64,000 bases of DNA. Source: Quercus robur. Its lineage: Eukaryota; Streptophyta; Magnoliopsida; Fagales; Fagaceae. A program made the translations under genes and the position numbers. Of this stretch, positions 57,217-64,000 are shown piece by piece. Position 1 is the first letter of the stretch; every line of letters starts with the position of its first letter. The notes under the pieces are model-generated. The model had not been told where the DNA came from. It worked only from the letters and a program-made list of their open reading frames with translations, and did not search any database. The stretch spans positions 22,661,759-22,725,758 of the forward strand of contig NC_065538.1 of the NCBI RefSeq assembly GCF_932294415.1. The letters are read 5' to 3'.

Positions 57217-57309
57217 GCCAATGGCCTCGTAGCCAAGTGGCACCCGGGTTCCTTTGTAACCTGTTGCTCGGGGGTTCTATCCCCTGCTTTTACCAAGTAA
57301 AAAAAAAAA
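57217..57309 (+). mobile_element. Short tRNA-derived SINE (93 bp)
   Basis: Flanked by CTCGAGATA at 57208-57216 and 57310-57318. An A-box-like TAGCCAAGTGGC and a B-box-like GGTTCTATCCC are spaced as in tRNA genes, followed by a short A-tail (57298-57309). Copy A (near 54015) has no insert. Probably the same superfamily as 54518-54642, but much shorter. Confidence 0.82.
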
Positions 57310-57541
57310 CTCGAGATAACAAGTTTTATTTAGGTCGTTAATTAAATTAACTTTTTATAATCTTTACTTAATGCATATTACTACATTTGTTTAGTAATAG
57401 AGCTTCGAATTGGAGCTCAAATTTGATTGGTTTAATAAATGAGTTGAGGCAAGTATCTTCCAACGAGTTGAATTTGAAATGCTTGCGAGCAGCTTAGTTT
57501 ATTTAACAGCTTTAATAAAAATTTCCTAACAGTTTGAATAC

Positions 57542-58577
57542 TGTTGATACCTATTTTCGCGACACATTTTACAAGACTGATTCAACCAAGGCCAACTTCC
57601 TTGTGGGCTCAATTTATTTATTGTATTATGTTTTATCCTTTTAAGCATGGCCCAAGTCCATGCAACATACTGGGGGAAATTGAAGAAATATGATTTGGAG
57701 GGTATGGGTCGGTTTCTTTTGGACCTTTTGCATGAGCCCATGTGTGTTACCTAGTAGGCAAGGGATATCGATAGCACCTCAGGCTCATGAAAGAGGTCTT
57801 GTACCCAAAATTTCCATCCCAAAAGAGCTTTTATGCTCTGACTGACTGTGGTCCAAAGTTTCTGCCCTAACCTAATTTTGCTATCATATTTTCTTTTCCA
57901 CCCAAAAAACAAAGCTGGCCCTAAACTAATTAGTTAGCCTATTGAAGCCACCAAATGCAGCTGTCAAAAGCCTAAAATAACAAGGAAACAATAGCTAATG
58001 GAGTCAACTACTTTATTTCCAAAATCATGCTAAAAGCATGCCAAAATCTTTCCTAAACAAAAGCAATTCAAGCCAAAACACCAAATTAGTATTGTGGGGG
58101 ATAAAAGCCTCTTCCAATACTCAAAAACCAGTCATTAGCAACACCCCGAACTCTATATAAATTCTATATAAAACTCTCTCTTCAACTCAAAAATCAACCA
58201 ACTACATTTTCCCCATAGAGTTGAAACTTGAGAGCAAAAGCTCACTCAGCCAAGAGACATTCTCATAATTCTAAAGTTTAAAAATGGAAATATGGGTATA
58301 GGGGAACCTTCCATCTCTTTCTCACAACCTCTCTCAATTTCCTTTTCTCGCTGACTGTTGGTCAAAGTTTTGGACTTGTGTACTTTTTCTACATTTTCTT
58401 ATATCTTAGTTAGGGCATTTTCATTTCTCTCTTGTTAAAGCACCATTAACCTTTTGTTCATTATACATATGAAATTTTGGGCTTGATTATCCACAAATAA
58501 ACATTTCTAAAGAACTCAAGGGGAGATTTAGGCTAATCTTGCTTTTTTGACCCTTGTCGCAAAAACGCTCCTCGACA
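57542..58577 (+). mobile_element. Solo LTR (1036 bp)
   Basis: Begins TGTTGATACC, ends CTCGACA, with a perfect 5-bp duplication AATAC at 57537-57541 and 58578-58582. Copy A has the uninterrupted site (TTTGAATACTTGAGAC near 54235). TATA-like TCTATATAAATTCTATATAA at about 58152-58172 marks the promoter and gives plus orientation. No internal retrotransposon sequence remains, as expected after LTR-LTR recombination. Superfamily not determined. Confidence 0.9.
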
Positions 58578-58871
58578 AATACATGAAACTCATGAACCAA
58601 AAGTAAATACAACTAGATTTTTATTTTTTATTATTCGACTCAATAGTTGGGGCGAGCGATTTAAACTTTAGACATCTCCGTTATAAACACCAAAATGTGT
58701 TAATTAAAGTATAAGACTCTTGACAAATACAACTAGATCTCAAGCAAGTAAAGCACAAGCTTTTAAACTTGGAATAATTAGCAAATCAAATTCAATCCAA
58801 AGTCTAAACGTCTTCGGTCGAATTCTAGATCTCCTTCTAGAATTTTTTTTTTTTTTTTTTAAAGTACAATA

Positions 58872-58927
58872 AGCTACAAGATTTTTTATTTTTTATTTTT
58901 TATTTTTTGAGAAACAGCTACAAGATT
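58872..58927 (-). mobile_element. Tail-only micro-insertion
   Basis: AGCTACAAGATT at 58872-58883 and 58916-58927 flanks a T-rich (ATTTTTT)n run plus GAGAAAC. On the minus strand it is GTTTCTC plus an A-rich tail. Confidence 0.65.
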
Positions 58928-59195
58928 ATTGGTTACCAATATGTTTACATAGTAAAATATTTTGACAATATCAGAGAGTTAACAACAAACATTACTTTGT
59001 TATACTTGGATTGAGGGGCTTGATGGGCTCTGACCAATGCACCATCAATGCATTCCTTAAGTGCGCAAAACGTGAGCATTTGGTTAACCGTACAAATATA
59101 GGTTTAGCTCTTCTCAACCATTGCTTTTTTGCTTTCTTGCTCCTCTATATATCAGCACCTGTATTATCATGCATTGAAAGTGGACCCCCATGTTA

Positions 59196-60183
59196 TGCAC
59201 AATCAGTGATCTTGATGAAAAGAAACAAAAGGAAATAGCAATATGATAGCAATATACAGATAATGTGAAAGCTAACCATGCCATACTAATAAGGGCAAAC
59301 AACTCTTCTTCTCTGTTTACAGCTTCGGCTCTTTATGACTTATGGGTTAAGTTAATGCAAGGATTACTATATATAAGTGGGGTTATGATATGGGAAACTT
59401 TTTCAACTCATATTAGTAGAGGCATGCATTGTAATGCTCCAACATTTTTGTCCTGCAGCACCAAAAATGCAGACATCAGTAATTAATAAAAAGTGCAAAC
59501 CATTCAAATTTGTGTACGATGGGCTGTTGATTGTCCTTATCTTTTCTTTTCTTTTCTTCGGGTGGTGGGGTGGGCTTAGACTTGAGAGAGGGGGGCAGGA
59601 TGCTGCTCAAATTTCATCTTTCATGATTTGTTTCTGAGTTGGTGACAATTCACTAGATATTATCAATGCATAATTTGGTAATAATATGAGTTTCTTTTTT
59701 TTCTTTTCTTTTAAAGACTGAAGTCAAAAAATTGATTACATATGTTGTTATTCTCTGAATTTGAACCCATTTTAATCTTTGAAATTTGAAGTAATCACTT
59801 TTAGTCCCTTAATTATATTATATGATCAAACTAAAAATAAGCAAACTCGTTGACACTCCACGGTGACTAAAAGCAATCACTTCTCTCCCCCAAAAAAAAA
59901 AAAAAATTAAATCAAATACTTTAAGTCTTTTAAGAATTAAAAGCAATCACTACAAATTTCACTAATTAAAATCGCTTATATGCCTAAGTTAAGAACCATC
60001 AATGTAGGTTGATCTTAAAATTATAATTAGAAAAGAGGAATGATATAACTTGAATCTAAAATCTATATCATATTTTCTTTTTATTTAAAATAAACAAAGC
60101 ACATACACGGGCTTAATTAAGGAATTAATATAAATTATAGGAATCTTTTTTTTTTTTTTGGGTTAAAGTAAAAGATGAGAAAG
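59196..60183. other. Gene-free AT-rich DNA
   Basis: No gene supported. TAAAAGCAATCACT occurs at about 59869 and 59939 around a 56-nt segment with an A-run; it might be another insertion, but the structure is unclear. Confidence 0.5.
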
Positions 60184-60352
60184 AACTATTTTTTTTTTTT
60201 TTTTTTAGAGAGTTTCAACCTATGACGTTCGCTCGTGATGATAGCTCCTTATTATCAAACCAAAACACCAACCGTTTTTTGGTGTAAGCAGTGATTGAAC
60301 ACTAAATCTTTTATTTAATCATAAAAAACTTTACTAATTGAACTAACTAAAA
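60184..60352 (-). mobile_element. tRNA-derived SINE (family 1), most complete copy
   Basis: On the minus strand: head GTGAGTTTTAGTTAGTTCAA, a weak B box (GTGTTCAATCA), CACCAAAAAACGG, a body with GAGCGAACGTCATAGG, TTGAAACTCTC and an A-tail (the T-run at about 60189-60206). Same family as the copies at 6325, 12955, 13835 and 13962. Confidence 0.7.
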
Positions 60353-60760
60353 CTCACAGAAAATACTACTCTTGGTGATAAAAATGGAAGTGCCACTAGA
60401 TATGTTCATTGTCAATTTGTCATAAATGATAGGATTTCATTTATAAAAACTTAGACATGTCACATGTATGATGTTCAATTGGTTAGAAATGTGAATTTAA
60501 TTAATATCATAAAAACTTAGAAATGTCACTAGTTTTTTTTTTTTTTTTTTGAGAAGCAGAAATGTCACTAGTTGAACTAACTAGAACTCATATAAGATAC
60601 TACTTTTTGTGATAAGAATGGAAGTGCCACTAGATATGTTTATTGTCAATTTGTCATAAATGATAGGATTTCATTTATAAAAACTTAGACATGTCACATG
60701 TATTATGTTCAATTGGTTAGAAATGTGAATATAATTATTATCATAAGAATACATATTTAG
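60345..60760. repeat. 234-bp tandem duplication
   Basis: The block GGAAGTGCCACTAGATATGT ... GTTAGAAATGTGAATWTAAT is repeated at an offset of 234 bp (TGGAAG at 60385 and 60619). Both copies include GATAGGATTTCATTTATAAA and ACATGTCACATGTAT. Only the copy-one/copy-two junction carries the micro-insertion at 60519-60573. Confidence 0.88.
60519..60573 (-). mobile_element. Tail-only micro-insertion
   Basis: A perfect 16-bp direct repeat AGAAATGTCACTAGTT (60519-60534, 60558-60573) flanks 23 nt: 16 Ts plus GAGAAGC. On the minus strand it is GCTTCTC plus As. Confidence 0.8.
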
Positions 60761-60806
60761 AATATAAAAAATGTAAAGGTGTGCAATAATTGAAAAAGAA
60801 AAAGAA

Positions 60807-60855
60807 AAAATATTCCAAGATTTTTTTTTTTTTGGTGAATAAAATATTCCAAGAT
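60807..60855 (-). mobile_element. Tail-only micro-insertion
   Basis: A perfect 15-bp direct repeat AAAATATTCCAAGAT (60807-60821, 60841-60855) flanks 19 nt: a T-run plus GGTGAAT. On the minus strand it is ATTCACC plus As. Confidence 0.75.
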
Positions 60856-61038
60856 AAATGAAAAAGAAAAGGTCTATTATACAAGCAAGTATTCAATGAA
60901 TCCTAACCAATCACCAATGATTCAGTCCTGTCGAGTCCAAAAAATAAATGATGCAGTACTTTGGAAGAAGAAGAAAATAAAAAATAAAAATAAAGGTTTT
61001 TTTTTTCCTTTGATTTATTTTTGGGTCATTAAATTCAT

Positions 61039-61275
61039 GACACGTGTCGAGCTACAACTAGCCTCATTATCAACTTAATTAACTCTACTCTCACCCAATC
61101 CCTCACATTCTCCCACTCGGACACTCCGGCACGTTTCCGACACGTGCCGAGGGTCCCTCGTGTGAAAGCATCATGAACTCCATTAATAGCCGTTGGATCG
61201 GCTGACAAGTGTCAGGGAATCTTCGTATCGTGACCGTCGGATTGCACGAGATTGCACCACGCTAACAAACACGTG
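61039..61275. promoter_or_regulatory. G-box cluster in a GC-richer island without a gene
   Basis: Three perfect CACGTG cores lie at 61041-61046 (within the palindrome GACACGTGTC), 61141-61146 and 61270-61275. Between them are CTGACAAGTGTCAG (short inverted repeat), GCCGTTGGATC and GACCGTCGGATTGCACGAG. CACGTG binds bZIP and bHLH factors; the first site also fits the ABRE ACGTGTC. Local GC is near 50% against about 30% around it. No coding frame is adjacent on either side within the window. Confidence 0.5.
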
Positions 61276-61289
61276 TGGGTCATTTTCTG

Positions 61290-62275
61290 CAGTAACTAAA
61301 AATAAAAAAATTCTGAAAAAAGCTGACTCAAGCTAAACGACAAAACAGAACTGTGAGTCTGTGACAAAAAATAATTATTAAAATAAAATAATAATTAATT
61401 GATTAATTAATTATAAATAAAGTGTTACTTAAAAAAAACAAGAAAATTAACTACTGGAGGGGTTTGAGGAATCATTACGCGAGCTTGTAAATATATAGTG
61501 TGGGACCCACCAAATCATGGAGTTTATGGTTATCTCACGCCGTTAACTCTAATTTCTTGGCCCCACTTAAAAAAAAAAAAAAATTATACATAGAATATTA
61601 GAATTTACTATTTATATATACTTCTCTTCTCTTTCTCTTTTTTTCAATAATTTTTTATTTTCAGTTTATTTTATTTTAATAAAGTATAAACTAATAAAAT
61701 AAACTCTTTCAGATAACTGAAATAATTTATTTTTTTACTGTTCCAAAATAAATGAAATGCCTCAAATTTAAAAGTTAATTTCATGAGCTTGTTTACAAAT
61801 ACGTTGTCATATTCTAGCTTCTTTTGTTTAATTGTTGAACCTAAAGTTAAGTTTGAATATAACTTATTTGTTAAATAAATGAATATAAACAAGTTGTTTT
61901 TCCTGAAGTAAGGTTTGAGTCCAACTTATTTGCAAAATAAATGAATATAAATAATTTTTTCTTGAGTCAAGTCAAAGTTGTTTATAAATAACTTGGTTCA
62001 CTTTACCGCTCTAATTAGAATCTAAAATTTTAATTGGGTTCTTTTTATGATTTGGAAAACTCATTTGGATTATAGAAAAGTAAATAAAAAAAAAAAAAGT
62101 TATATTAAATTGGTCATGTGCACACCATGTGATCTTGCTTTTTTAACTGGTCATTCTTTTTTAATTAACAAATTATAGTAAATTGGTTATGTGCATAAAA
62201 AAGAAAGATCAATGAATAAGAGAAATACCAAAAAGAAAAAAAATTATTAGAGGAAAAGAAAAGAAAAAAAAGAAA
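61290..62275. other. Gene-free AT-rich DNA
   Basis: A TATATAG at about 61491-61497 follows the G-box cluster, but no ORF comes after it. Otherwise only AT-rich DNA and short A-runs are seen. Confidence 0.5.
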
Positions 62276-62278
62276 GAA

Positions 62279-63005
62279 AGAGAGAAATGCCAACATAATA
62301 GAAGTTGATTTGGCACTGTTATGCCGCTTATTACAATGAGGTTTCCATCTAATGTTAGTTAAATATTTTTATTTTAATAATATAATATATAATTCATCAA
62401 ACACATTAAAGAGCATTTGGTTTGGGAAATGAGGAAATCCACCTTAAAAAAAAATTTACTACAGGAAAAGAAAAGAAAAATAAAAAAAATAATGAGAAAT
62501 GCCAACATAATAGCAGCTAATTTGGCACTGTTATGCCACTTATTACGATTAATGTGTAATCCCGTACATATGCATGGGTACATTTAAAAATAATCACATT
62601 TATATACACACGTACACACATATATATGATTTAGAATATAATTGGATCTAGATTCTTCAGTTTTTGCACTCAATAATTCATTTGTCAAAAAAATTAAAAA
62701 ATTAGATGGGACACATGGCGCAAAATTGAACTCCAATTAAAATTAAATTTAAAATCTAATTGAATCTAGACTTTTTGATTTTTATACCTAATAATTCACT
62801 TGACACACAAATTTAAAAATTAAATGAAACACGTGGCACAAAATTAGACTCAAATTTAGAATTTAATTGGATTTTCTCTCAGTTTTGGCTATTAATATAT
62901 ATATAGATGAGGTTTCCATCTAATGTTAGTTAAATATTTTTATTTTAATAATATAACATATAATTCATCAAACACATTAAGGGGCATTTGGTTTGGGAAA
63001 TCCAC
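62279..63005. repeat. Overlapping direct repeats
   Basis: Three repeat pairs: 62279-62335 with 62492-62548 (GAGAAATGCCAACATAATAG, TTTGGCACTGTTATGCC); 62338-62430 with 62909-63001 (GAGGTTTCCATCTAATGTTA through GCATTTGGTTTGGGAAA, nearly identical, 571 bp apart); and 62640-62760 with 62762-62875 (diverged tandem units with ACACRTGGCRCAAAATT). No gene is present. Confidence 0.8.
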
Positions 63006-63637
63006 CTTGCTTTCAAAATTCAAATTCTTTGAAATGTGATGTTTGGTAATCTGAATACCTAGGAATGTACTACTATTAATATGTTTGGTTTGATTTGAAA
63101 TCTTACAAGATTCTTGTAAATTTGAAATACTTATATTTAGTTTATTTCTAAGAATTTTATCGTAATTATTTATTTTTCCAAAAAAATATCATTTGATTTA
63201 TAAAGACAATTTCAATTCTATTTTTATCTACCTCTAAATAAACAATGAGAAAAAATATAAAATATGAAAAATTCAATAAAAAACTATAGTATAACATTTT
63301 TGAATAAAATGTATACTACAAAAATAATTATTTAAAATTATTAGTTTTTAGTTTTTAGTTTTATTTGTATTGGTTAAAGGGTAGGGAGGAATGGCATAAA
63401 ATTTTCACTTCATAAAATGTAATTTTTTTTTCTAGACACAAGAATGTGAAAACCCATCTGTTTTGAAGGGAAGCTACATTCCTATATATAAAAAAAAATG
63501 TTTGAATGGAAACCCAAATACTTGTGAATGCTAAATATTTGATTCACTTGTGTGATTTGCAACCAAACTTGTGAATGCTAGGAAGTCTTTCAACATTTTC
63601 GAGAATTCTAAAACATTATTGCATACCAAACACCTCC
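62981..63637. mobile_element. PIF/Harbinger-like MITE (657 bp)
   Basis: The left end GGGGCATTTGGTTTGG and the reverse of the right end GGAGGTGTTTGGTATGC are imperfect inverted repeats, with TAA at 62978-62980 and 63638-63640. AT-rich and non-coding. Confidence 0.65.
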
Positions 63638-63640
63638 TAA

Positions 63641-64000
63641 CATTTTTTGTTATTGAGACAACAATAGAGTAATATTGAAATAGTGTGAAAACTCATGGGC
63701 TATATAAATTGACACAATTTAATTTACAAGGACTAAAATGAAAATGGCACATATTTATAAGCTTTTTATTTTTGGTCGGTCCCATAGTAAATGAAAAATT
63801 TCAATGTAAAAGTTAAATTTCAGATATTACCCTTTTGTAGTGGTACTTTAGTTATTAATGTATTATAAAATTGTTTAAAAAATTCTATATATTACTTTCG
63901 TGTTTGTGCATTCTAATAAGTATTATTGATGTTTATCCCACATCGATTGTGTGTGTTAGAGTTTCAGTCCTTATAACCCCAGGCTACTACTACAAATGTT
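63641..64000. other. Gene-free AT-rich DNA to the window end
   Basis: I see no gene. The last bases (from about 63925: GATGTTTATCCCACATCG) resemble the start of a common plant repeat or LTR edge, but cannot be resolved at the window edge. Confidence 0.4.

Larger units (their letters stand above)
56890..59195. repeat. Segmental repeat, copy B, with nested insertions and a 139-bp tandem duplication
   Basis: Paralog of copy A, expanded by a SINE (57217-57309), a solo LTR (57542-58577) and a micro-insertion (58872-58927). Its left part has two tandem units 139 bp apart, starting GACCATTGCACCTTTATGCA at 56905 and 57044. Non-coding. Confidence 0.85.

Noticed and set aside
59869..59952. TAAAAGCAATCACT direct repeat around an A-run as a micro-insertion
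   Set aside because: The intervening segment has unrelated sequence after the A-run, so a tail-only insertion is not the simplest reading.
61491..61520. TATA box downstream of the G-box cluster as the promoter of a gene
   Set aside because: No coding frame, splice pattern or family similarity follows within the window.

Overview
The window is nuclear DNA of a dicot plant. The genes are split by GT-AG introns, the intergenic DNA is AT-rich, and it is packed with plant transposon families (L1-type LINEs, tRNA-derived SINEs, hAT, Mutator-like, CACTA and PIF/Harbinger elements, and a solo LTR). Protein and repeat style suggest a woody rosid, perhaps Fagaceae, but that is inference.

Four protein-coding host genes can be supported. 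(1) The first six exons of an RTEL1-type DNA helicase lie on the minus strand (6068 down to 1760); the gene continues off the left edge, beyond a LINE sitting in intron 6. (2) A complete nine-coding-exon Hsp110-type HSP70 gene (HSP70-14/15 class, 851 aa) is on the plus strand at 17217-22116, with a heat-shock-element promoter and a leader intron. (3) A two-exon P-class PPR gene (641 aa, resembling Arabidopsis At3g16010) is at 43230-45289. (4) An intronless-CDS trihelix transcription factor (398 aa, ASIL/SIP1 type) is on the minus strand at 49757-48561.

The rest is mostly duplication and transposition. The 3' half of the HSP70 gene, with introns and downstream DNA, is present again in inverted orientation at 11815-8220 as a decayed pseudogene. 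Its 5' end abuts an unrelated promoter-like leader (about 12145-11928). DNA upstream of RTEL1 recurs twice at 12.2-14.2 kb. The 3' flank of the trihelix gene recurs at 53.2-53.6 kb. A segment of about 0.9 kb occurs at 53.9-54.8 kb and again at 56.9-59.2 kb. These paralogous pairs act as natural empty sites and define several insertions to the base: two Harbinger elements downstream of HSP70, a Mutator-like element inside the HSP70 pseudogene, a hAT element at 40.1 kb, a solo LTR at 57.5 kb and two SINEs.

A nearly intact LINE of 6.3 kb (31800-38100, minus) is flanked by a perfect 17-bp target duplication. Its ORF2 is open throughout; its ORF1 is broken by what looks like a single-base slip in a G6 tract.

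The most unusual observation is a set of about a dozen tail-only insertions. Each is a short poly(A) or poly(T) run with a few extra bases (11 to about 40 nt in all) between direct repeats of 10-22 bp that look like target-site duplications. They resemble the extreme 3' ends of LINE and SINE transcripts integrated with almost no body. I saw no CRISPR array, rRNA gene, functional tRNA gene or novel multigene system.
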